Source: Straminergon stramineum (taxonomy: Eukaryota > Streptophyta > Bryopsida > Hypnales > Calliergonaceae). Taken from it: 64,000 bases of DNA. Positions within the stretch are counted from its first letter, which is position 1. Every line of letters starts with the position of its first letter. The stretch spans positions 26,144,906 to 26,208,905 of the forward strand of contig OY987264.1 of assembly GCA_963920665.1 (NCBI GenBank). The letters run 5' to 3'. The notes under the pieces are model-generated. The model did no database searches. It was not told where the DNA came from and saw only the letters and a program-made list of their open reading frames with translations. Of the stretch, positions 47,608 through 59,500 are shown piece by piece. The translations under genes were made by a program, and so were the position numbers.

Positions 47608-49461
47608 ACCCCTAAAGGACCAAACTGCATTTTTTGGCAACATAGCAATTTTGGGCAGCTCACTACGAATGGAGTTGGGTTTTTTTCATTGAAATTTTCA
47701 CATAGCATGTGCCCAAGGATTAGCTTTAAGGTCCAACAATTTTCATAACTTTTGACTACATTATTAAAAAGTTATGGCATGATATGTAATTTTCATTGAT
47801 CTTCGGATAGCCTAAAAAATTCTAAAGAAAAAACTTTTTTAAGAAATAAAAATCTGAAATTAGTTTTCTAGATTTACATGTACATGGAAAGCTTTGAATC
47901 ATTACAATTTGATTAATAAGATGAAAGTTATGATGAGTTTTAGCTTGTAGGCCGTTTCAAATTCTCTACTCTAAAATAAACTTCAAAGTCCTTTATTTAA
48001 CTCAATTTTCAACATTTATGGAAAAAAATGAAATCATAGGATGTAGATTGTTCATTACAACATTACCACCATTGGGATTGTCATATTTCAATCCCATAAA
48101 AAAATCCTTAACAATTTAGTATTTTGAACCATTATCTACTTCTTTGTACTTACTATTTTTTTCCTATATGTTGTACAACTCCAAATGATCTGAATTTTTT
48201 CAAGGATGTAGTCAACTTGCCTTGAAGCCCAGGGAGATCATTCCTTGTAATTTAAGGTATACACTTGAGTTAAGAGGGTATTTGATGTGGGGCTATTTAC
48301 CTTCATTATTGCATTGAAGATGACCCTATTTTTACATAAAAAGCTATGAGAGTGTATTTCCAATACCCTATGTTTTTTTGTAAATTCCTTCATTCAATTT
48401 TTAAATGGGGCTATCATACATATAATATTTAAGTGTCTAAATTTTTCCTAAATCCACCCTTCTTTACAAATTTTTTTTGTCCTCCACTACATGCATATAT
48501 AGGCTAGGGATACACTATGAAACCAACAACAATCAATTCAATTCAAGTGTCATTGACGTAGTTATTGTTTTTAATAACAAATTTACCATTGAATACTTTA
48601 GAATCCCCATTGAAGTAGTTGAAAATATCCCATTCAATATGATTGAATGTGTTTAATACATACAACTTCAAAAATTGAAGTTAAATTAACTATAAACTCT
48701 ATCCTCATATTGTATAGTTTTCAGGACATTGAATCCACTAAGGTAGACCCTATTTGTGCAATGTGACAATTTTTGCCGTTTCTAGTCAATATTTTACATT
48801 TGCACTTAATTTTTTATGAACCACCCTTCATTATAAATTTTCTTGGTTTTTTTTTTATTGTATCTATTTTATCATCCACATGAAATTATTTGTCCTTATC
48901 TATACTCACAATACTATGAAAAAATTGCACAACTCCTATTTGTTCAGGCTAGCTTGTTAATAAATATTCCTACTACATGATGTTTTTATGTAGCCTAATT
49001 TATATATATTAGAGTAGGTAGAATTTCATGGACCCTATAGTAGCCCTACATATTATATAAAATTTTCCCCCTTTGAATTAAATGGCCCCTATCTTTTAAC
49101 TCACATAGTTTTCTAAAACTCAAGAGTAATCTCCCCGAGCCTTGAAGAATGAATCCAAAGAGTAACCACCATTGTGTAATTTTTTTTCATACAAATGTGA
49201 CCTTGTGAAAAGCAATTGCCCATTTTTTCACAAGGCCAAAAAAAAGGATTTTTGTCCATTCAAATGCTAATATCTTACAATCTATATGGTGAAAATTTCT
49301 GAAATTTTTTCCACATCTTCTCAAATCAGCATATTACAAGATCTTATAGTTACATGAGTCTAGAAATGTTTTTTTCTTAAAATTCAATGCTTGTACTAGA
49401 AATGACAGTTTTGGTCTTTGGGAGCATTTTTGGAGAAAACATAGTCTGAAACGTTTAGGGG
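47608..49461 (+). mobile_element. Family B element (TTA target), 1.85 kb copy
   Basis: Starts ACCCCTAAAGGACCAAACTG and ends AAACGTTTAGGGGT, with TTA on both sides (47605-47607, 49462-49464). The right-hand ~230 bp resembles the end of the 567 bp copy at 17676-18242 (TTTCTGAAATTTTTTCCACAT, GACAGTTTTGG). It is AT-rich without an open frame, so it is either a non-autonomous element or one enlarged by later insertions. Confidence 0.55.
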
Positions 49462-49464
49462 TTA

Positions 49465-50071
49465 ACCAATGTTTATTAAAATAAATGTAACCAAAACTTA
49501 GACATTTACTGTACGAGTAGATTGAATATTTGTAAGTTTAATTTATGAGATTTATTCCCTTCTAAAAACAAATTATACGTTTCAAAATTATTTTATTTTA
49601 TTTATTTGTTCAAGCAGATTCTAAGGGGGCAATTTTTGAGTAATACAAAATTAATGTCTCATTTAAACATATTTGTGTTTTTGGTATATCTATGAAAATT
49701 TTAAAATAATATTTTTGAAAATTGTATGAATGATGTAGAACTACTAAAAGAATTTACAACAATTAGATGGATGAAAAAAAAATGTGATTGTGATATGCTT
49801 TCGTTCTTCTACTATTTAAAGTTCATGAAACACATTACATTTGATTGTCAATAAATAATTACCATCAAATTTTTTAAAAACTACATAATTCATCTAAACT
49901 TATTTTTAAATGTTCAAAGTGAGATTTGTATTCTCCTAGGAATAAACTTTTAAAGTATGTGTATGTGATATATATTTATACATTTATGTATGTATGTATG
50001 TATAAAAAGACCAAATATAACTTAGAGAATGAATCCATATGGTTTGATCTATTACTACCTTAACTATCATA
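49465..50071. other. AT-rich spacer
   Basis: No gene seen; contains a short ATGT tetranucleotide run near 49987. Confidence 0.5.
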
Positions 50072-50322
50072 CAACAGTGCTAGTATGTGAGTCCAAAAAT
50101 GCGAGCTTGTGAGCATTGAGCCGATACTATAGGTACCTATAATATAGATCCCCCACACTACAGAAGGTGTATGCATCATAAACACCTATAATATGGGTAT
50201 TTATAATATATATATATCCTATAATCATAGTTAGTTTTTATAGTATATACACCTATAACATAGATGTATAGTATTCTAGGCTCATAGGCTCACACTCCTA
50301 CGCTCACATAATAACAACCCTG
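50072..50322. mobile_element. MULE-like MITE with 10 bp target duplication
   Basis: 251 bp element bounded by identical 10 bp direct repeats AACTATCATA (50062-50071 and 50323-50332). Its ends are imperfect inverted repeats: left CAACAGTGCTAGTATGTGAG, right (other strand) CAGGGTTGTTATTATGTGAG. The interior has CACCTATAATAT repeats. A 9-11 bp duplication is the hallmark of Mutator-like elements; hAT (8 bp) fits less well. Confidence 0.75.
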
Positions 50323-50332
50323 AACTATCATA

Positions 50333-51959
50333 TATCAATAAATTTCCAATCAATGATTGGAAACTTCTTCTAAAATGAATAAGATTGAATGGTTTTAAAT
50401 TTTCATAGAAAAAATTTTAGGAAGGTCATAATGTTAAATTCTAATTATGGTGATTTTTAAATATTTTTATTGAAGATATGAATTCAAGTCAATTTTTGAA
50501 CTTAAAAAGTTATTTTTTGAGGTGAAATTACTTGTACCTTGAGTACTATCCATAGAACATTTGTAAAGTTGTGTAATTTTTTGTGACACTAATGATAGAA
50601 AACTAGTACAAGAATCTACAACAATTGGAATGACAAGAAATCCAAATTTAAATATATATATATATATATAGGTGATGTCTGCATTCATCGGGTGTTCAAA
50701 ATTTGAACATCTTATCCTCAAAGGTGTAAGTACAATTTAGCGGCCATAATACGTTACAAACACTAAGATGACCATTATTGATCAATTATATCTCCCATAG
50801 AAATAACCTAGTGGTATAAAATAATGGGCTTTAAAGCAAACAATGCATAGCACTGACAAAATATGAATTATTCTTCCAATTACATTGTACATTATTTTCT
50901 CCACATGTTGAGAAATATCAAATATAATCCTTCATCAATCTTCCAAGAGATCAAATTTGAAAATTGTACCCACAATAACGTGGCTTCCCTTACAAGGTAG
51001 TAGAACTAATAACCCCTTGTTGCTGAAGGGGACCAAAAGTATCCTCATAAAGTTTTTAATCCAATTCAAAGTAGTGTAACTTTTGCATTGGATGTTTGAA
51101 TTCAATAAAACTTGTTGGGAAATTTTCTCTCTTCTAGTTTGTAAGTGTGTTAAAATTTTCAGATCAATCCAAGATGTACTAAGTTTTTGGAAGTCAATCG
51201 AAGTTCCCTCGATCTATTTGAGTTCACCAATCTGCATTTGATGGTTGCAACTTTGTGGGCTTGTATCTTCTTCATCAATGATTGTTTTCAATAATATTTG
51301 TTGAATTATGTTCCTTTTAAAGTCTAGTTATTGTGGTATAATTTTCATGTCAACACAAATTGTTTTGAATAATTGGGAGCAATTTGAAGTTCAAAATTTG
51401 GACATTTTTGGATTACAATGAACTTTGATGGCTTATTTCTTCTTCATATAGTGTTCATTTCTAATAAAAAATTTAGAAAAGTTCAAATTTAGAAAAGTTT
51501 TCATACTAGTCTAGTTTGTGTGCCTAAAATTTCATATCAATACAAGAAGTTATGAATGACTATGAAGCATTTTAGTAGAAAGGGGTTCAACCTTAGATGT
51601 GTTTTTTGCAACTTTTCATACTATTTCTTGAAATTTCAAAGTCATTTTGTAGGCATAGAGAGTCAATTGAATGATATTTTTTCCACCAATGTGTTTAACT
51701 GTTGGTTTTGAATCACTTCATAGTTCAATTTTTTTTTCATTTGAGTAGGTTTAGAAACCAAATTTCACCTCCAAATGTGTTTCTGGGAAAATTCAGGATC
51801 CTTTTTCAAGACTAAAACATTATAATCTTGCAATTTATATGGCCAAATGACTCCAAATTTGTTTCATGTCATTTACAACATGTCCACTACAAGATTTTAC
51901 AGTTGAGATCTCTAGAACTAAGTGAGCTTTAGATCTATAAGACTTTAAAGGCAATGATG
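50333..51959. other. AT-rich spacer
   Basis: No gene or mobile end recognised. Holds a TA microsatellite at ~50656-50671. Confidence 0.45.
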
Positions 51960-52615
51960 TTTTTTAACCCATTCCACATCTACTATTTACAAAATAGTGT
52001 GACTTTGGTAAATTATTGCCCCCTTACAAAATCAAGACCATTGCAATTTATTTATTTTTTATTTTAAGAAATCCATCAATAAAATTCAACTACACTTCCA
52101 CCTTCACTCTTTTGAAAATATTGTGACTTTGGAAAATCATTGCCCCCTATAAAATCAAGATCTCTGCAAATTCTTTTTTGAGGGAAGAAATCCATTAGTA
52201 AAATTCAGTGATACTTCCACCTACACTATTTTTGATAATAGTGTGACTTTGGGAAATTTCGTGCCCCCTACTAAACCAAGTTCACCGCAGATTCTTCGTA
52301 TGATTTTTGAAGCAATTTATCAATAAATTCAGCCATACTTCCAGTTGCACTATTTTGCAAATAGTGTGACTTTTTCACCTACACTACTTTGAAAATAGTG
52401 TGACTTTGGTAAATTAGTGCCCTCCCTACAAAATCAAGTTTATTGCAGATCCTTATTATGATTTTTGGAGTAGGCCTAATCTGTCAGTGGAATTATTCAG
52501 CCATCATACTTTCTACCTTCACTAGTTGAATAATAATGGTGTGACTTTGGTAAATTAGTGTGACTTTGATAAGTTAGTGTGACTTTGGTAAATTAGTGTC
52601 ACCCACACTAAATAA
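51960..52615 (+). repeat. Degenerate ~115 bp tandem repeat with ~20 bp sub-repeats
   Basis: About five units carry AAATAGTGTGACTTTGG, AAATTAGTGCCCCCT, AAAATCAAG and ATTCAGCCATACTTCCA in the same order. At the right end (from ~52535) the AGTGTGACTTTGGTAAATT core alone repeats three to four times at about 20 bp. Each core is preceded by CACTATTTxxAAATAGTG, a small palindrome. Non-coding minisatellite. Confidence 0.8.
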
Positions 52616-53189
52616 TACTCCAAGAACGCCTTTCCTGAGTCATCAAGTCATGCATGAATCGGTGCTGCGGGGCCTGAATTCCGGAGTCCGGACCATGAGT
52701 AATTTATGGTTGTTGCATGTGCCTCCCCTAAAGGGGGTGGGGCCCACTCATGTGAGATAAAGCTTAGCTGAATATCTGAAACCCAAAATTTGAAAAAACA
52801 AAAAAAATACTGAACTGACTCTGAAAGAGTTTCTCTCGGTCTGATTTGCTTTGCTTTGCTTAGCTTTACTTTGGCCCTTGGAGGAGTTTGGACAAATAAA
52901 ACTTATTTTAGTATGGCTAAATTTGGAAAAGCCTCTATATATGCTACCAATTCATAGATAGTGAGCAACAAAGTGAAAGAGAAAAGCAAAAGTAATTGAA
53001 GCGAAAAATGAAATTATAGGGTCAGTTATGCTACTTTGAATTCCATCACCTAGTCAAATTTGCAAAGGCTACAATCCTCCTCTTTCGAGGAATTTTTTGG
53101 CACATTTGGAGAGGTGTATTTAGCATTTATGAAAATCATGGCTTTGGGACTTAGACTCACTTTGAAGCGGTCATTTGATTAACCTTGTA

Positions 53190-53525
53190 TCGATGCAGCC
53201 TCCCATTACCAAGATTGTAACCAAATTATCTAATTATTGGACCAAGAGGTGCATTCTAGTTTTCTATAGTTAACCCTTAAACATTGGGCTGGTGATTGTG
53301 GAAATCATCCTTTTTGGAATCGTTTGACATCATCAACTTTAAAAATAAATAAATAAATATTGGCATTGGAGGTTAGAAGATCTCCCCTTTTTGTACAAAA
53401 TTCCAAGGATGAATAGTTGTAGTTTTGTCCTAGATAGAAAGATTCTTTATCATCCATCGGACAAGAAACATCCTTATCCACATTTATTGATTAACAATAA
53501 AGTCATCCATTAGACCACTTGGGTT
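53190..53525 (+). repeat. Dispersed repeat (35.6 kb type) split by a family A MITE
   Basis: Left part: GATGCAGCCTCCCATTACCA through GTGCATTCTAGTTTTCTATAG. Right part: ACAATAAAGTCATCCATTAG. Together they match the uninterrupted copy at 35574-35672, which reads CTACAATCAACAATGAAGTC across the junction. The inserted DNA is the family A copy at 53273-53490. Confidence 0.75.
53273..53490 (+). mobile_element. Family A MITE, copy 5
   Basis: 218 bp, flanked by TTA (53270-53272, 53491-53493). It begins ACCCTTAAACATTGGGCTGG and contains GGAAATCATCC, GACATCATCAACTTTA, AGAAGATCTCCCC and AAGGATGAATAGTTG as in the other copies. The empty related site at ~35655 supports insertion with duplication of three bases. 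Confidence 0.85.
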
Positions 53526-53639
53526 TACCCGACTGATGAGACCCAAGTGTCCATTTTTTGGTTGTTGTTCCTCTTTCTTGAGCTGCCAATTCTCAAATTT
53601 CTAATTTTTTTTTATAGAAATCGAAATTGTTAGTAGAAA

Positions 53640-54200
53640 GTAGAATGTGTTAGGAATCCAATGGCGGTAGTTTCATCAAATTCCAATTTAAACTCCACCT
53701 TGTGGAAGTTTTAAGGTTGACCGGTGTAGTATAGTTCACAATTCATTTTTGCGGGTTCAATTTGGTCATGGATTGAAAAGTTAGCCAATTAATGCAATTA
53801 TTGCACACCTCAAAAAGAATAGATCCACCTTGAAAAGGGTTGATCCAAGGATGGAGCTCAAGGAGAAGACAAGTGTCTCATCAGTTCTTGCTTTTCTTAT
53901 AAACACTTTTCTCATTTCAATGAAAAATTGTGCATTGCAAGCATTACAATGAATTGAAAAATGCTCGAAATGTTGTGAAATTTTAGATGTACATTTTCAA
54001 CTCTCTTATCTTTCACTGAGCACAAAAGCACATCATTTAAAAATATCCTCACAAAGATATGATCCCTTAAAGTGGATTGCCCTATATTTCCATTAGCCCA
54101 AATAAAACTTCAAACTTAAATATCTCCTAAACCTTGCAGTCACATAATTTGGAATTTTTTTGGGGGGCTCACTCTCAATGTAAAATTCAAGATCATGTGA
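53640..54200 (-). repeat. Dispersed repeat D, inverted copy
   Basis: Reverse complement matches 37080-37805 with the family A element removed. Shared blocks include CTTGTCTTCTCCTTGA, AAAAATGAATTGT, TTTGATGAAACTACC and AAGATAAGAGAGTT. It preserves the site as it was before the MITE inserted. Confidence 0.7.
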
Positions 54201-55454
54201 TTACATTCTACTCAATCTCAAAAAAAATTATGCAAACAAAATTCTCAAGTTCTTGACAATTTTGGCCTATTTTGAAAGTACACCCCTTTTGGGTCATTAG
54301 GAATTAAATTACCTTGTTCCCAATGTTTGGGGAGAGCTGTTGGGTAGTTCATTGATAGCCAATGCCTTTGGAAACATGAGTTGTTTAGTTGGAGTTTGAA
54401 AATGGATGATTTGAAACGGGTCAAAAAATTAGAAGCACTGGAAACCAATGAGTGTGCACAAATGAAAGGTAGGTATGTAGTTGTCGTTTTCATGAAATTG
54501 TTAGATTTTAGTCTCTTGTTGTTTTCAATCCAAGGCTAATATCCGGGTTCTAGGAGGCAAGTATGTTCTTGGACAAGGCAAGTGTCACTTTAGGGTTGGC
54601 CATTGAGGGGCTTGGAGTGTTTGGACACGGTGGGGTCAAGGCCAAAACATCACTTTAGGGTTGGTCATGGCGGCTAGCCCCTACTCCACTGTTCGTGTCT
54701 ACCTAGTGTAATCAAATTTGGAGTTTAGTTTCAAGTATAACATGTCTTTGAAAGTGGAGGATTGTAGCCATTAAAAATTTGAAGTTGAAGGAAAAAGGCT
54801 AGTGAGAATTTGATTCTAGAAGAAATCAATTGGGAGATTTTTGATAAGGAGAAGCTGCAATCAATGCCCTTGGAAAAAAACCATGTTTCCTTCTATGAAG
54901 GCAAGGCAAATTATCAAGACAAATCTAAAAACTTCCCGAACAATGCTTATTCCTATCAATGCCTTGAAATTCTCACCTCTAGAATCTAGATCCTAGTGCA
55001 CTTTAGCCACTAATGGCCCTCAAAAGTAATAATCTCTACTAGACAATGTCCTTGTTTGCAAGATTTTAGCTTAGTATGTTTTTGTTTTGACTTGCTGATT
55101 TGGCTAGCTAAAGGTTTGAAGATTAGTGTAATAATTTGAAGAAGAATTTGATTTACATGGAAATTTCGGTTTATTTGAATATTATAGTTCAATTCATACT
55201 AGTATCCGTAGCCTACTTAGCATTGTTAATTGATGTTCTAGGGGGCCCTTTTGCATTTCCTAGCAATCAAAAAGTCCCCCTAAAACAATCCAAAAGCAAT
55301 CTAAAGTGACTCCATCAAGTAGCTTCATCAACAATGTGCCATAGTCAAATCAACTAATAATGACAAGAATTGATCAAAGTAGAGCTTTTGAAGAATTGTA
55401 GAGTGCTTTGTATTAGTCAAGTTCTCTCAAATATCCTGGGTAGGTATTTGCTTG
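54201..55454. other. AT-rich spacer
   Basis: No gene seen; short minus-strand frames (54245-54493, 55010-55192) have no recognisable domain. Confidence 0.45.
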
Positions 55455-55488
55455 CACTAGAAGAAACCAACGTTGGTTTCTTCTAGTG
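55455..55488. repeat. 34 bp perfect palindrome of two CACTA ends
   Basis: The half-site CACTAGAAGAAACCAAC is followed immediately by its exact reverse complement, with no spacer. It is flanked by TTG on both sides (55452-55454, 55489-55491), the 3 bp target duplication expected of CACTA elements. It looks like an element reduced to its two terminal repeats. Confidence 0.75.
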
Positions 55489-55539
55489 TTGTGTTTTTAG
55501 AATTCTTTTGGGAGGTCATGTATAAGTTTAGCAATATAG

Positions 55540-55561
55540 CCCCCCCCCCCCCCCCCCCCCC
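55540..55561. repeat. 22-base C homopolymer
   Basis: Uninterrupted run of 22 C, unusual in such AT-rich DNA. The length is likely to be imprecise in any read or assembly. Confidence 0.9.
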
Positions 55562-56584
55562 ATCAAAATGCAATTAGAAGTCTCTCCAATCAAGTAGCTC
55601 TACCATCAATGAATTAGAACCAATTCAACCAATGATGACAACAACTGAACAAAATAGAGTCTATGAAGAATTGTAGAATATAAGCCAAGTTCCTCCAAGT
55701 ACCTCTAATAATTAAGTATGATTATAAATCTTTGAGGATTATGGGAGGGAGGTATTTTTTGATTCATACAAAGTATATTTATATGTAATGCCAAAGTTGA
55801 AGCATTGGTCTTGATGGCAAAAAGTAAAATAAACCTTACTAGTGTTGCCAAGATAGAAATCATAGATTAAGTTTAGTTTAGTTTTTTTCTCATTGTTGAT
55901 TAGGCATGGCATTCATGCACATGTGACAAAAATAAATTTAAAAAAATAAAATTGACTTATTGTTTGTGAAATGAAAGAGAGGAATCTTTGCCATTAGAAA
56001 AATATTGAGGCTTGTAAAAGGCTGTTAGAAATAATTGATTGGGGTACTTCAGCATGGTAAGAGTACTCAATGAATGCTACTTTCCCATGTAGTTGTGCAA
56101 AAGATTGATGGTTGAGATCATATCAACTTTATGAGTGCCCTTGCCCTTGCCTTGCCCTTGCCCCTATAATGATTGTTTCTTACACTCCTGCCTTCATTGT
56201 CCCACCTGGATGTACATGCAAGCCGCTTTCAGACTTGTTGGCATTCTTGTTGGCATTCCCCCGCGTGTGCTTAAATGCTTGTTGGCATCTCCTTGCGCCA
56301 AATTTGAAATCTATCTTTGTGACATGTGGCATTCATGCATAGAGCTTTATTTTTGGCAGACTCTACTATGTTGCAGTTTTGTGGCATATTGTAATTACGT
56401 TACTGTTTTGTGGCAAGGAGATTCTAATTTGCATTAGAAGGTTCTCTTCCATAGAAGACTTAGCCTTGAGTAAAATTTTGATTCTAATTGTCATTTGATA
56501 TTGGGAGTGTTTGTTACATTTGGATTGTAGTTGCAAACAATTTTGAGTCACAAACCAATTTTGGTTTGCTTCCAGTGAGTAGGA

Positions 56585-59500
56585 ATGGAGGGGAGTACAA
56601 CAATTGATTTGCCATATAAGATTCAGGTCTCGTTAAATCCAAAGTATCGATCAGTGGTAGTTAGAGGTCGCTTGATCTACGAACAAACTTCAAGGTCTAC
56701 ATTCCCCAAGAAACACAAAGTTGGTGACACTAATTTGGAGCTTTTGGTTGGATGGTTGCATCTATTTGGTGGATCCTTCAACTCAAAAGCGACCAAGGTT
56801 TCATGATGTCAAAACTATGCTTGAGTTTGTAGGAGATGGGAAGAATGGATTGCTTGGCTATTCGTGTAGCTTACAAAATTCAACCACTAAGATTTCTAGG
56901 AGAGCTATAATTGATCGAGAGAGAAGCAACAATGAGATTGCATCATTGAGGAAAAGTTTGGAGCACTATAACAAAACATGGTAAAAAAAACCCGTAGTCA
57001 AAATTGACTACGGTTCTTTTTGCCACGTTTTTGTGCAAGCCCACTACGCACGCAGCCAACGTTTTTTGCAATTTCCCACTGCAATTTTTGGAATTTTGAG
57101 GCATGTAATATACCATTGGAAAGATATTTTCAGTACCTTTCCAATGACATATTACACGCCCAAAAATTCCAAAAATTGCAGTGGGAAATTGCAAAAGAAG
57201 CTAACAGCCCACTACGCGTGCATGCACAAAAACGTGGCAAAAAGAACCGTAGTCGATTTTGATTACGGGTTTTTTTTACCATGTTTTGTTATAGTGGAGG
57301 TTTTGAAACAACGCGAACAAGAGTTGGAAAATAGACAATTGGTAGAATCAGAAAGCTTGCATAGAGAAATTCAACATTTGCAAGATATAAATGTAACTGT
57401 AAAGAGAAGTTCCAATACAATGATTGCTTCCTTGAGAGAAGAAATAAAGACCATCACGAAAGAGCTAGAAGAAAGCATTCAAGCTGAAGTAGATTGTGAA
57501 TCAAATATTGAAATGATTGAAAAAGAACAAGCTAAGAAAACTAGAAATTTGATAGAAAATCACTACTTTGAATTAGAAAGAGTGAAGTGTAATTTTGATT
57601 AGACTTCAAAGGCACTTACAATATTGGAAAGGAAGTGGTAGAAGTTTCAGAGCACTCCATATGGCTATAGAAAGCAGAGTAGAATTCATCAAGACTTGCA
57701 TAGTCTATCTCAATCATGAGGTTATGCGAAGGCTCAACGGAGGTTGGCTCGTTCAATTGTAGCACTTGCTATTGTCAGAGTAGTACAAGAAGCTAATGCA
57801 GCCAATCAAACGAAGCAACGACTTTGAGGTTCTAAGGAGACTCAAGTTGCATTAGGCAAAGTGTTTGCAAGTATTATGTCTAAGACGGAGGTATCAACCA
57901 TGTTGCAAATGCCAGTCATGGAATCAATTGGTAGTGACATTACAAATCAATATTTAAATAAAATTATTGCTGAAATCAGAGTTCATGAAATCTTAGTTGT
58001 TGAAGATTGCAGTGGGATTACAAATGACACTTATAGTGAAATCTATAAAAAATTTGTGGGAGGTGTGAAAAGTACCGGAAAAGGCATTTGAATTGGTTGT
58101 TTATTGCCAAAGTCTTACCACGTCTCTTTACTATGGAAAGAGATGAATGCAAAGCTTACAGATTTTGTGGGATAATACTATTCAATAATTAACACTTTGG
58201 AGATTCTGTTGGCCCCATTGTCCAAAAAAAAAAGAATCCATGCTCATTGAATTGAATGAGTTCAATTCTTTATTCGTTGACATTGAAATTGTCCAAAGAA
58301 CCATGGTGCAACTATATAGATTTACTCCTGCAGGTATGTTTCAACTTTTATCGAGTTTTTTTTCTTTTATCTTCTTTAGCACTTATGAATCAACTCTATT
58401 GACCCTTGTAATAAACCAGTACATAACACATTGTTTGTACAATTTATTTTTGTTGCTAATTAATTTTGTACAATGTAGGTTTAGTTGGAAAACCTCTTAT
58501 ATTCATCATCAAGTTAGATGAGGCTGAGATTGTGCATAATCAGAAGTTGGAGCGTGTCAGCATTAAGATCATGAACCGTGTACTAAATCCAAACATTATA
58601 CTAGATAGTCCTGAATACATTGTTGTACAGAGTGAACGTGAGATCTGGTCGATTAGTTGTTTGCAGGTGCAAAAATAATCTCATGAAGTACTCTCATGGG
58701 TCTTTAGTCAAACCAAAATTCCAACCTTAATCGCAGCTCAAGATAATGGACAGTTGTTGAGCGTGCCTAGTATTGGAGATTTCTAGGTGGAGTGGCATTT
58801 GTGTGCTGACATGAAGACCATTAAGTATATGTATGGATTGAACCATGGTGCATGCTCATAGTACAACTATATATATTGTTCACAGGTAACAAATATATTG
58901 TCAATATTCATTTCCTTTAATTCAAATTCATTTAAATTATTGTCTTAATCAAATCAATGTTGACAAATTGGAGTGTCATGTTCACAAGCACGTGCAAAGC
59001 CAACAATTGGAAATGAGCAACAAGCACTAGCTACTTTCAGGAAGAAATCAAGTGGTTGGGGTGGAGGATTATTTTGTTCAAAGATTGCAGCAAAGCCTGT
59101 CATTGGTGCATCGGCATTTGGGAGATGGAAGCCAGTATTACTGATTCCAATGGACCGGGTCCACATGTGTACATTACATGTCTTTAATTGAATTGTAGAG
59201 AAGATTGTAGGCTTGCACTTCCAATTCATTTGGACCCTGCGTGATAAGGAGCTCCAAAAAAAAACAATATTCGACATGCAGAAGGTTTTGTCTTTTACCG
59301 GCAAACATGGAGGTAATGTTATTATCTTCATAGATGGAAAGTCTTCAGGGAAATCAAATGACATGCCATACAAACCTTCATTCAATGGAGCTCATGTGGC
59401 CAAGCTTTTTAAGGCATCGACGTTATCTAGAGGATCATAAAAGCTCTACATTGGTATTGTTGCAATGGAGAGAAAATTTATTGATTTAGGTGTTTTGAAA

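Noticed and set aside
51960..52615. Repeat array considered as CRISPR
   Set aside because: Units are degenerate, spacers are not unique, and the context is a plant nuclear genome.
57020..57262. Overlapping plus and minus frames at 57.0-57.2 kb
   Set aside because: They lie within the foldback MITE and are mirror products of its inverted repeat.
56585..58091. Coiled-coil region considered as an SMC-hinge/GMI1-like or MORC gene
   Set aside because: No ATPase or hinge motif visible, and the downstream blocks fit a transposase-like protein better.
58954..59385. 143-residue minus-strand frame
   Set aside because: Antisense of the transposase-like pseudogene, whose plus-strand blocks are more coherent and continue across neighbouring segments.
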